In this document: one piece after another, positions 49,622 to 59,561 of the stretch
Layout: each line of letters opens with the position of its first letter
Numbering within the stretch: position 1 is the stretch's first letter
NCBI GenBank assembly: GCA_918797485.1
Contig: CAKKNE010000004.1
Span: 2,418,001-2,482,000, forward strand
From: Pelagomonas calceolata
Lineage: Eukaryota > Sar > Pelagophyceae > Pelagomonadales > Pelagomonadaceae
DNA length: 64,000 nt
Reading direction: 5' to 3'
Translations under genes and position numbers: made by a program
Notes under the pieces: model-generated
Seen by the model: only the letters and a program-made list of their open reading frames with translations
What the model was told of the DNA's origin: nothing
Databases searched by the model: none

Positions 49622-52600
49622 TCAGCTCTCCTTCTTCGGCTCCTTCTCGTCGGGCGGAGGAGCGGACGGCTCGTACGCGGCCTGGCCGGGGGAATACGCT
49701 CCCGTGGAGGGCGTCGAGTCCGCCCCGAAGCTGCTCGGCGAGGATGACGCTTGCCCGGCGCCGTCGAAGCTCGTAGGTGAGTACTGCGTAGGGGGGCGCA
49801 GGGTTAGGTTTCGGAGCGCCGCGCGCGAGACGTCTCCCGAACAACAACTCGTAGCGCCGAGCGTACTGTCGCGAAGCGATCGGCAAACGATCGGCGAAGG
49901 AAAGCCATGTAGCGACGCTGCCACACGCCGCAGGCGAAGAAGGGCTGTAGGCCGGGCTCCTGTGTGGCAACGAAACGGTGATCGCGCGGCAAAGCATTGT
50001 CGTAGGTCGTCCTGGCGCAAAACACGGCGGGCCTCGGTCGTCGGATCCGAGGTCGGCTCCGAGGACCGCTAGAGGCGGTTCCGACGATCAGCAGTGGCCT
50101 TGGCGCAATGGCCGCGGCCGCCGCCTCGGCCATCGCCTCGGCCACTGGTTCCTCAGGCCACTTCGTAGGTCGTCTGGATTCATTATAAGACACCGAAACA
50201 CGTGCGTCGGAGAGTACTGTGTAGAAACAAGATGGGTGAGCTGTGGAACCGATAAAGAGGCGTAACGTCCCTTTTCGGGCTCGAACGAAGTGCTAAGTCT
50301 CACAACGAAGTCGAAGTGCTGTGTAGGGCGCTGGAAACGCACTGCGGGACTCGATGGACTGTAGGCGGGACTCGTAGGCCTGCGTGGAGAACGAACAGTC
50401 AGGGACCCGATCCGAGGCTCTTGGTTGATTCACGACGCCGCGGCGCACGAGTAGGCCGGTGATGTAGGCCTGCGGAGAGAACGAAAGGTTAGCGACCCGA
50501 CCCGAGGCGCTCGATTGAGGACCCGAGGCGCTTGATTGAGTTAGGACGCCGCGACGCACGAGTACGCGGGACTCGTAGGACCTGCGCGGAAACCGAACAA
50601 TCAGGGAATCGGCCCGAGGATATTGGTTGATTCCAGACGCCAGTGCGGCACTGTACGCGGGTGACGTAGGCCTACGTAGAAAAGAAACGGTCAGCACGAA
50701 CGAACGATAAACGTGATGAGAATCGCGAGTCCGGACGCCGGGACGCACGAGTACGCCGGTGACGTAGGCCTGCGTAGAAAAAAAACGGTGAGGGACCCGA
50801 TTCGAGGCGCTTGATTGAGTTAGGACGCCGCGACGCACGAGTACGCGGGACTCGTAGGACCTGCGCGGAAACCGAACAATCAGGGAATCGGCCCGAGGAT
50901 ATTGGTTGATTCCAGACGCCAGTGCGGCACTGTACGCGGGTGACGTAGGCCTACGTAGAAAAGAAACGGTCAGCACGAACGAACGATAAACGTGATGAGA
51001 ATCGCGAGTCCGGACGCCGGGACGCACGAGTACGCCGGCGATGTAGGCCTGGGTGGAAAAGGAACGGTCAGCAAAGCAACCAGGCTCCGTCCGGACGCCG
51101 TGACGCCACGAGTACGCGGGGCTTGTAGGACCTGCGAGGGATACGAACAATCAGGGAATCGGCCCGAGGTTGTTGGTTGATTCCAGACGCCCGGACGGCA
51201 CTGTAAGCGGGTGATGTAGGCCTGCGAGGGATACGAACGGTGAGGGACCCGACCCGCGGCTCGCATGACAGTCAGCACGTACGAACGATAAACGTGACGA
51301 GAATCGCGGACGCCGGAACGCACGAATAGGCCGGACTCGCAACCCCCCCGCCGTACACCGGCGACGCCACGCCGCCATACGCCGGCGACGCCCCGTAGAT
51401 GGGCGACGCGCCGTGCACCGGCGACAAGACGGAAGAAATTCCACCAACAGTAGGAGAAAACGCCGCGTCGCCCCAGCCCGGCGTCGCGCCGCCGCGCGCG
51501 GGAGACGCCCCGTACAAGCCGGCCGGAGACGACGCGTAGGGCGTCATCGCCGGCGCCTGGCCAGGCACCGCGTCGGGCGACGCGTCGCCCCACTCCCTCA
51601 GGGAAGCGTTCTGCTGCTGGTCCGGGGCTTCCAATTCCACGGCGTGTTCCAATTGCGCGGAATCCAGCAATAAGTCAGAAACACCAGTGCCCACATGTGC
51701 GAGCTGCCCGAGCATGATATTCGGCGTGACGCCGTCGACGTCGTCTTTTCTCGCGAAGATCGCGCTTTTGAACAAGACCTCGACGGTCTCCTCGAAGGAA
51801 GCCGACAGGAGCGGCCCCGAGTCGCCCCGGTTGATGCCGTGCCTTGAAATGGCCATCAAGCTACCTCGAAAGCACATCGTATCACAGAGCACCGCCAAAT
51901 GCCGATAGTTCACGTAGGCGCCGTCGAACGAAATGACCTCCCTTAACATCTGCAGCAGGGCCTGCCGCGTGCCCTCGATGCCCATGACCTGTGTTGAAAG
52001 ATCGTTCGCGACGGTAGCTCGAGGCGCTCTCGCATCCAGGGGCGCCGCGTCGACGGCGTACCGGGTGTAGGTCGCGTCGGCGGCGTGGGCGCGGCCGCGG
52101 GCTCTGCCGTAGGCCCAGCCGTCGGCGCGGCCGTGGGCTGGCCCGGCGGCTCGGCCGTGGGCTCCGCAGTAAGCGCGGCCGCGGGCTCGACAGCCGCAGG
52201 GCGAAGCAGAAGAAACGACATGGGACGCCGCAAGACGCACGCTACAAATCTCCACGATGTCGTTCGAGACCGTTCTCGTACAGTCGACGTCGGGATCCGC
52301 TAGGACCGTAGCTAGGTTCGTGCCGTCCGTCTCCAGCACCCATTCTTCCCCGTTGCCCAGCGCGCCCGTGGACGCCCAGATATTTGTTTTTTGTTTTTTG
52401 ATGTAGACCTTCGTCACTCTCGGGATGCCTCTTAGTCTCAAATCAGCCAACATCGACTGCTCGACCCTTCTGAGCAGTTGCCACTCATCGTCGTCGTCCT
52501 CGTCCTGCGGCTGATCTCCACCAGTACGTATACGAACTCTCAGTACCAATTGGTCGGCGTTATCATCAGCGTAAATACAGTGCAAGTCCGCCCCATATTC

Positions 52601-55600
52601 GTCGGCCACCGTAGCGGCGACATCAGCCATCCTCAGTTTTTTGTCAGCGACCACTTCCCGATTCAACACAAACCGCAGCACCCAAGGAGACATAGCCTTC
52701 GCATCAAAATCTTCGTCGGGCACCTCGCAGTAGGCTTGCACGAACTCGCGGTCCTCAGATACCACAGAGTCAGTAGCGTCGGGGTCGTACACGATCTGCG
52801 TCTTCACGGTCACGTCGCCGAGCGTCGTATGTTCGAGTTTGGCCTGGACGCCTCGCGCCTTCGCCTCGTCCTCCTTGCAGTGGTCCGCGAGATAAATTGT
52901 GAGCGATGGAGTTCGGACCGTTTTCGCGACGTTGAGGATCTCATTGAGTCGAGGCACACCGAGCGTGACGTTCTTCGCACTCACTCCGGCAAAGTGGAAG
53001 GTGTTGAGCGTCATCTGCGTGGCGGGCTCGCCCATGGACTGGGCCGCGAGCACGCCGCACATCTCGCCGGCGTGCGCGCGCGCCTGGACGAAGCGCGCCT
53101 CGACCTCTCCCACCAACCTGCGTTGACAACGGGTCGGCGGTTGTCGCGTCGATGGCGTATTGTGGAGTCTAGGCCGGGCCGCGGGCTTCGCTGTGGGCTC
53201 GGCCATTGGCTCGGCCGTAGGCTCGGCCCTGCGCTAGGCAAGGCCCGGCCCAGGCACACAGGTCCCGGCGGAGGTACGGGCCGGCGATGTGTGTGTAGAA
53301 TCGTCCCTCGTGCGGAGGCGACGGCCGGAGGCCAGGCGCGCCGCGGCGCCGCGCTCGGGACGCGCCAAGGCCGGGCTCACAGGGACAACATCGCGTCGAC
53401 GGCGCGGCGGCCGCGTGATCATATGACGCCATCGAGCCGACACGACGCCGCAAAGAAGTAAAAAGCAAAGGACGCCGCAAACAGCACCAGTCGAAGGCCG
53501 CCCGGTTCAGCCGGTGCTCGAACACCACCTTCCGAGCCGCCAGCGTGGACCTAACTAGAATCACAAATAATTGAGTAGCGTCGTCGGCCTCGGCGGCCGC
53601 CGCTGCGGTAGCTTCGGGCGATTGCTCATTCGATTCGCCGACGTCCCGTCGGCAAGTCCTGATGCGGACACACAAGCGCGTGACGCCCTCTAGAACCACG
53701 CGAGGATCTAGGACGGCCGTATCCAACCGCTCGCCGCACTCGAACTGCTTTTGGGCTGCCCACACTAACCGTTCCAAGTTCACAGGTAGCTGCGCAAAAG
53801 GATCCGCGTCGCGGTCCGGCTCGCGGCAAGCGAAGATCGCCCGCAACGCATCGCGATCGCCCTTCAACCTGTCTAACTCCGCCTCGAGCAACGTCTCGAG
53901 GTCCGGATCGGCCCGGCAAGCGGCCGCAACGTCCACATCTAGAGGAACGCCTTGCGTCACGGGACCCTGCTTGTCTCTCCCCTCCGCAAGGTTGATGGAG
54001 TAGGCCTTTCTCAGTTGATCATCCCCCAACAAAAGAGAGGGAAACTTTTGCTTCTCGACCCAGGCGCCGTCGCCGCCGTCCTCGCCGTACAGAAACTGCA
54101 CGACGTGGCCTTGGTTCGTTCGGACCGTGCCATCGTACTGGACAGCTGTCGACTCCATGGACTTGACCAATCTACGTTGTAAGTAACCGGTCTGGGCCGT
54201 TTTACAGGCCGTATCGATGAGACCCTCCCGACCGCCCATGGCATGGAAGAAGAACTCCTGCGGGCTGAGACCTCTCAGATACGAGTTCTCCACAAACCCT
54301 CTCGATTCGGGCCCCAGATCATCTTTCGCGAAATGAGGTAGGGTCCTTCTCCGGAAGCCGTAGGGTATTCTCTTACCCTCGACGTTCTGTTGGCCCACAC
54401 ACGCAATAATCTGACTGATGTTGATGTCGTTACCTTTGGACCCGGCCATGGCCATGGATTTCACGTTATTTGCCTCACTGATACTATCCTGGACAGATAA
54501 ACCCGCAGACGTCCGCGCCGCGTTCAGCACGCGGTTCACCATCGCTTCAAAGGACTCGATCATCGTCCGCCCGGGCTGGCACTCGAGTTCTCCTCTCTGC
54601 CCTCGTTGTACCAGTTGTTTGACCTTGTCCTTGGCCTCATCAATGATCGACTCAATATTTCGCATCGTCGACTGGTCCGCGACCGCATCCCCAATGCCGA
54701 TACTGAATGATACCGTCACCAACCAATTGTTCGTTAATGTCTGCACGCGATTAATCAAGTACATGGTCGCTTCCGAACCTTTTTCCAACCAGGTCACATG
54801 AATCAAACTTCCACCACTTGTCCCAAGGATCTTCTTGTCCATGACGCCCGTCAGCAGCTTGCCCTGATGAATGAGTACGGTCCCGTCGGACCAGTTCAGC
54901 GTGTCGGCGCCCTTCTTCGGGAACCGGTTGCCCTTGCCCTTGAAGTTTAGTTTGGGTATGATGAGGGAAAAGACCTGTTTCCCGGTCCACAACGGCTTCG
55001 GTTTGAGGATGGCCGGCGGCGGGATCACGCCGTCCCAGTCGTCGCCGACCCACATCAGTAAATTGAAGAGTAAATCCTGTTCGATGAACGTGTCTCGGGA
55101 CGTCATTCTCGCAGAGGCTAGTAGCGAATCTTGCACGATGCCCATGACCGGTTTATTGGATTGGGGCGACACGATATTCCTCGGCACCATCATGATCTGC
55201 TCGAGTTCCGCTTTCGCGGCGACCGACTGCGGGACGTGCCTGTGTTGGAAACAAAGGGTCGATGGCGTCCACGGCGATGGCGTGCCCGCGGCGTCGGAGT
55301 CTCGTGGCGCCCCTACGCCGTCGCCGCGACGCATGAAAAGTACAACAGACGCCGCTACGCACAAGTTCATCTCGTCGCCGTCGAAGTCGGCGTTGTACGG
55401 CGACGTGACGGAGAGGTTCAGTCGGAACGTCGAGTGGTCCAGCACCTTGACGCGGTGCGCCATGATCGACATCTTGTGGAGCGACGGCTGGCGGTTGAAC
55501 ACGATGAGGTCGTCGTCGCGCAGATGCCTTTCGACGACGAACCCCGTGTGTAACGCCAGATCATTCAAATGCTTCACGAAGCGGAGGTCTACGCGTCGCC

Positions 55601-57115
55601 CGTCGGCGTGGACGACGTAGCGCGCCCCCGGCCAGACCTCCGGGCCATTTCTTACGAGAGCTGAGAGTTCGTGGACGTTGTACGGCGCTACTCTTTCAGG
55701 CACCGTTAAGGTCTTCGCTATGGACCGAGGAACGCCGACCTGGTCCACACTTAGGTTCGGATCGGCCGTGATCACGGTTCTCGCCGAGAAGTCGACGCGC
55801 TTCCCCATCAAATTACCTCTTATACGACCTTCTTTACCTTTGAGCCGTTGTCTAATAGTCTTCAACGGTTTCCCGCCGCGCTGCTTTTCTTGCACTCCAT
55901 CTTTAGCGTTGGCCTCGTTGTCGAACAACGCGTTGACCTTGTACTGGAGCAATTCCTCGAACTGGGACACGATGTGGGGCGCCTCGCCCGCGCGACACAA
56001 TTGCTCCAAAGTTCTATTGGCTTTCACGATGTTCACGAGCTGGTGCGTCAGGTCGTCTTCGGACCGCTGGTTCGAGTCGCCGAGTTGTACACTGGGACGG
56101 ACGTGGGGCGGCGGCACCGGTAATACCGTGAGTAGGAGCCACTCGGGCCGCGCGTGTCGCGGGTCCAGGCCTAGCAGTCTCGCGTCGCGGTCGGACACGT
56201 TCCGCAGCACCTCGTGCGCCTTGTGCGCGCTCAGGATCTGCTTGCGGTCGCCGGAGCCTGCGTTGTTTCGAGGGTGAGCGTCTCGCGTCGACGGCGGTTC
56301 CCTCTCGCGACGCCAGCGACGCGCTGTCGACGCGTGCTCTCGACGCACGGCGCGCCGGCGGCGTCTCTGTGCGGCTCCAGCGCTCGACGCCATCGACGCG
56401 CAGGCGGCGCCGCGCCGATGGCGTCCACCACGAGAAGCCGTCGACGCGACGATGGCGTCGCGACGCGTGGCGCTCGCGCGAGGGACGCGACGCCGTCCAC
56501 CGGAAGGTCACAACCAGGACGCCGCCACAAACCGGGCACGTGCTCATCATCAGCTGAAAACTCGACCTCGATGCTCTGCGCGTTCCTTTTCCGGAACTGG
56601 GGCTGCAACGCGCCGCAGCCGTAGGACGCCTGCTCCGGGTCGCCGCCTTCTAAGATAGCGGCGTCCAACTCCTCCTTCGTCGCGAACTCGCAGCGCTTCT
56701 GCGTCCGACACAGCGCGTGCATAGCTTCTAACCTTCGCTGAGATTTCAACTTCTGCGCCGCCTGGACTCGATAATCGCTGGGATCGGCCATCAGTCTAGA
56801 ACAATGAAAACAGACGCACCGCAGGACCATCAAGGTCTCTTTCAGGTAACCGAGGTGGTAGCACGGCCTCGCTAATTCTATATGGCCGAAGTGCCCGGGG
56901 TCCTCCTTGTCATCTAGCGACCCCATTCTAGGATCATTCACGCCGCCGTAAACGCCCTTGCCGTCCAAGTACGTCTCATACTTTGAAATTCCCGCGTCGA
57001 CGGCGCGTTCGCGCGCGTTCGTTTTTTGGGTCACGGACATGTTCCGGATCTCATCGGGCCCCAGGATCCCGAACTGGACCCTTTTAATGGCGTGCGTGCG
57101 GCCCGTGAAGACCAT
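49622..57115 (-). CDS. RPB1: RNA polymerase II largest subunit, about 18 exons with a microexon-encoded CTD
   Basis: Exons 57115-56540, 56237-55363, 55239-53488, 53117-52241 and 51988-51324, twelve short CTD exons, and 49783-49622 join in frame to 1724 residues, a normal RPB1 length. Landmarks are NDPRMGSLDD, PGHFGHIELARP, LRCVCFHCSRL, RPEWLLLTVLPVPPPHVRPS, GKRVDFSARTVITADPNL, the active-site NADFDGDEMN, NRAAFDW|LVGEVEARF, QSMGEPATQMTLNTFHFAGV and VNYRHLAVLCDTMCFRG. The subunit forms the catalytic cleft that synthesises mRNA. The CTD starts with degenerate GGxASPxY repeats, then runs of YSPTSPA from microexons, and ends YSPTSFDGAG...PPPDEKEPKKES. The N-terminal zinc site seems to lack its usual CxxC. 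The last two introns are GC-AG. The exon 1/2 junction is the least certain. Confidence 0.93.
49784..51323 (-). repeat. RPB1: CTD microexon array of RPB1
   Basis: Exons (minus strand): 51221-51202, 51131-51110, 51048-51028, 50950-50931, 50860-50839, 50769-50749, 50671-50652, 50581-50560, 50469-50449, then 50379-50343, 50216-50206 and 49959-49929. The first nine are 20, 22 or 21 nt and each encodes one heptad. Type A starts CAG|G CCT and ends TAC A|GTGCC. Type B starts CAG|GT CCT and ends TAC TC|GTGCG. Type C starts CAG|G CCT and ends TC|GTGCG. Phases alternate so that every junction restores Ser. The repeat period is 279 bp (C-A-B triplet), nearly identical between 50560-50838 and 50839-51117. 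Introns between the nine microexons are 61-90 nt, and the first of the array is 102 nt. Confidence 0.88.
52085..52200 (-). repeat. GC-rich minisatellite inside RPB1 intron 4
   Basis: Within the intron 52240-51989, degenerate 8-12-bp units of the form GGCCGTGGGCTCGGC are strung together. A related string occurs in intron 3 (53118-53487) at about 53170-53235. They are non-coding after splicing and probably arose by slippage. Confidence 0.6.
55240..55362 (-). mobile_element. Probable decayed introner forming RPB1 intron 2
   Basis: The 123-nt intron TT|GTGCGTAG...CAACACAG|GCACGTCC ends with TTTGTTTCCAACACAG, close to the introner end TTTGATTTCCACACAG. It contains CACGCCATCGCCGTGGACGC, close to the introner core. 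Splicing gives MNL|HVPQSVAAK at the conserved active-site region. The left end is not recognisable. Confidence 0.55.
56238..56539 (-). mobile_element. RPB1 intron 1 with introner-like core
   Basis: The 302-nt intron (donor CAC|GTGCCC, acceptor AAGCAG|ATCC, phase 0) contains GACGCCATCGGCGCG and GCGTCGATGGCGTCG, the two arms of the introner core palindrome. The inverted ends are not recognisable. Exact splice sites are my best fit to the RPB1 family. Confidence 0.4.
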
Positions 57116-57454
57116 CTTGGCTTACCTTTGTCTTCTCTTCTCGTGGGGAGCGCTGTGATGTTATTGCGTCTGCGCGGCTGCTTTTGGGAGGAGCGCGTGG
57201 GCGCTCGTGTGGTGCGCGTCGCTGACCGTGTAGCACAGCTCTCGGAGCGGTGCGTCGCGCGGGCGGCGGGCCGCGGCGCCTGTTATATCAGCCGGCTGGA
57301 GAGGCAGGGCTGGGGGCGACGCTGCTGCGCCAGTGATCGAGCTGCGTACCGCGCCGTTTCGTTCCACCTCTGAGACGGCTTCCGGACAGTTCGTTCGGAG
57401 TAACTAGTGTTCCTTTGGCGCAATTAGGCGGCCGCGATGGAGACGCCGCTTGTT

Positions 57455-57478
57455 TCTAGTGTCTTTACAGACGCTAGC
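57455..57478. promoter_or_regulatory. Recurrent promoter palindrome, copy 6
   Basis: TCTAGTGTCTTTACAG then ACGCTAGC lies in the divergent space between RPB1 (start 340 bases away) and uL15 (start 151 bases away). One extra T in the core distinguishes it from other copies. The rest of 57116-57628 holds nothing recognised. Confidence 0.5.
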
Positions 57479-57628
57479 TCGAATCGCCAACTTCCGTTTG
57501 CGGTCTGCAGAGCGGTGCGTCTAGCTGTCCAGCTTAGCGGAACGGCGTCTGAGACGGGTCCAGCTCCTAGCACCCAAACTATTGTCGCCGAGCGCGAGCG
57601 CATAGACAGGAGCTGTACAGACGCAACC

Positions 57629-58410
57629 ATGGCATGAATCGGCGTCCGCAGACGAAAGGAAGCACATTCATAGATGGGTGGTGGCTCTCGCTCAGCGATT
57701 TCGTGCTCGCGGCCGCCAAAAACGCGAGAGCCAGCCCTGCTACTGCAAAGCCCTGCCGAGCGCTCGAGCGCCGCGCGCGCCTGCCTAGCAGGCCGTCGCC
57801 GCCGACGCCAGCCGCCGCGGGAAGCAGCGGAGCGAGCGCTGGACGCGGGACGGCTCCCAAATACACACCGCGCCCGCCGAGACGACTCCGAACGCGAGCC
57901 GCAAACACCGACGCTCGGCCGCGCGGCGCGCACACCCCCAGAGAGAGAGCGCGCGCGTAACTAACCCCGCCTCCCCCAACGCAGCCGCTCACTCGGTTAA
58001 GCAAGAACCGCAAGAAGCGCGGCTCCGTGTCCGCGGGCCACGGCCGCATCGGCAAGCACCGCAAGCACCCCGGCGGCCGCGGCAACGCCGGCGGCCAGCA
58101 CCACATGCGAACGTTGTTTGATCAGTTCCACCCGGGTTATTTCGGTAAGGTCGGCATGCGCCAGTTCCACCGGACGAAGGCGCGCTACCACTGCCCCATG
58201 ATCAACGTCGAGATGCTCTGGAGCACGCTGCCCGAGGGCACGGTCGCGCCCGCCGGCCAGGCGCCGGTCGTCGACGTGACGCAGCACGGCTTCTTCAAGG
58301 TCGGCGGCAAGGGCCTCGTCGCGAAACCGATGGTCGTGAAGGCCAAATTATTTACCGCGGTGGCGGAGAAGAAGATCAAGGCCGCGGGCGGCGCGTGCAT
58401 CCTTGTCTAA
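57629..58410 (+). CDS. RPL27A: Ribosomal protein uL15 (L27a/L28), intron directly after ATG
   Basis: Exon 2 (57985-58410) encodes [51 protein letters not shown] and the C-terminal [15 protein letters not shown]. This is unmistakably the cytosolic large-subunit protein uL15 (142 residues, usual ~148). The family starts MP(T/S)R..., so only Met is missing from exon 2. The best initiator is the ATG at 57629 in AACCATGG context, followed directly by a GC donor (ATG|GCATGA). The acceptor is CCAACGCAG at 57984, with TAACTAAC upstream as a likely branch point. This gives a 353-nt GC-AG intron immediately after the start codon, a common intron place in ribosomal protein genes. It sits at the base of the large-subunit stalk region and is essential for assembly. 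It is divergent from RPB1 with a palindrome between. Confidence 0.88.
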
Positions 58411-58443
58411 GTTGGTCTCGTTAATTCTCGCGTCGACCGTGAC

Positions 58444-58828
58444 CTAGGTTGCCATTTACCTGAGGGGTTATTTACCCCAGGCGCCGCCCGGGGGTAATTA
58501 CCCGGGTAATTACCGGTTAGTACGGGTTATTTACCTCAGGATCTTATAGAGGGGTAGGGGAGGGGGCCTCACGGGCCACTGGCGCGGGCCTGGGCGGCCG
58601 CGCCGGGCCACATGACTTGGTACTTGCCTTGGCGCACCTGTACGTATACAAAAGCTCAACGGGCTGCTTGCGCCCATCCGCTCGTCCGGGAGGGGACTTC
58701 GCTAATCTCACAAAACGGGGTTTAGTCGAAAACCCGTCGGGTAATTGAGCGGGTTATTTACCCCAGATCCCCTCCGAGGAGTAATAATGGGTAAATTACC
58801 GGTTATTAACCGGTTAATGGCAACCTAG
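58444..58828 (+). mobile_element. 385-bp MITE with 17-bp inverted ends and 8-bp target duplication
   Basis: Ends are CTAGGTTGCCATTTACC and GGTTAATGGCAACCTAG, inverted repeats with one mismatch. The flanking duplication ACCGTGAC is perfect (58436-58443 and 58829-58836). The interior is full of TTACC/GGTAA palindromes (GGGTAATTACCCGGGTAATT), with no coding capacity. An 8-bp duplication fits the hAT superfamily, though the ends are not diagnostic. The perfect duplication suggests recent movement. It lies just 3' of uL15. After it, 58860-58910 has two GCGTCGACGGCGTCGAG units resembling the introner core. Confidence 0.85.
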
Positions 58829-58923
58829 ACCGTGACGACGTCTCGAGTCTGAGTCGAGAGGGGATGCGTCGACGGCGTCGAGAGGGGGCGCGTCGACGGC
58901 GTCGAGGGGAGAAATACACAAAG

Positions 58924-59226
58924 CTACTTAGCGTCGGGCGCCTGCCCCTCGTGGAAGGCGATCAAACTATCCAACGAGTTCGTCTTCTGGACGGCCTGCG
59001 AGTGCGACGTGAGCGCGAGGAAGTAGGGTTGCGCCTCCTTGCGCTGCGGCTTCCAGCCCGCCGGCGTGTGCTGCGCCTCGGTCCAGGACTGGCGCATGCG
59101 GAGGCAGCCCGCGTGGAGCCGCAGCGTGTGGTCGATCATGCGCTTCTCCGTCGCGTCGTTGTTCTCCATCCAGCTCGCGATGAAGTGTGTAATGAAGTTC
59201 CCGCCGGGCGCTTGGACGGGGGGCAT
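58924..59226 (-). CDS. Small hypothetical protein
   Basis: From ATG 59226 the frame encodes 100 residues: MPPVQAPGGNFITHFIASWM, then ENNDATEKRMIDHTLRLHAG, CLRMRQSWTEAQHTP and a C terminus ending LIAFHEGQAPDAK. Composition is that of a real globular protein, unlike the neighbouring shadows. A strong promoter palindrome lies 190 bases upstream, as expected for a gene start. The frame stays open upstream to 59406 through non-ATG codons. I do not recognise the family; a small mitochondrial or cytosolic accessory protein would fit the size. Confidence 0.55.
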   Translation of the reverse strand: MPPVQAPGGNFITHFIASWMENNDATEKRMIDHTLRLHAGCLRMRQSWTEAQHTPAGWKPQRKEAQPYFLALTSHSQAVQKTNSLDSLIAFHEGQAPDAK

Positions 59227-59415
59227 GGTTGCTCGGCGCGGCAGCGGCGCGGCGGCTTGCGTGAGGGTGGGCAACAACAACCGGCGGCGGCGCGTCGGGG
59301 GGACCAGCGGCGGCCTGGCTGCGCTGTGGCAGTCCTCTGGAGACAAGCGCGCTGTGATCAGCCCGGTAGGGGCGGCGCGCGGCCGTGCGAGGTTGGGCAA
59401 GCGCAAAAACTAATA

Positions 59416-59439
59416 GCTAGCGGCCTATAAGACACTAGT
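59416..59439. promoter_or_regulatory. Recurrent promoter palindrome, copy 7
   Basis: GCTAGCGGCC then TATAAGACACTAGT lies 190 bases upstream of the small gene starting at 59226. It sits in a 335-bp space between two minus-strand genes with nothing else recognised. Confidence 0.5.
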
Positions 59440-59561
59440 AATCACGCGATCTCCGCGACGAGTCCCCTGGGGCGGGCAGGGGTCCGCAAAACCCGTTCTG
59501 GTTGGTTAAGAAAGGCTAGGCTAGGTTAGGCAGAGTGAAGTATTCATAGTGATAATGGCAT

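Noticed and set aside
50293-51150. 285-codon open frame reading through the CTD array, with PTSPAYS visible in parts
   Set aside because: The intron parts (for example INQYPRADSLIV) repeat with the DNA unit and break the heptads; splicing gives perfect heptads and the normal RPB1 end, so this is unspliced read-through.
50340-51323. CRISPR-like look: regularly spaced short repeats
   Set aside because: The short repeats are coding heptad exons in a eukaryotic gene, flanked by splice sites; intervening sequences are themselves repeated rather than unique spacers.
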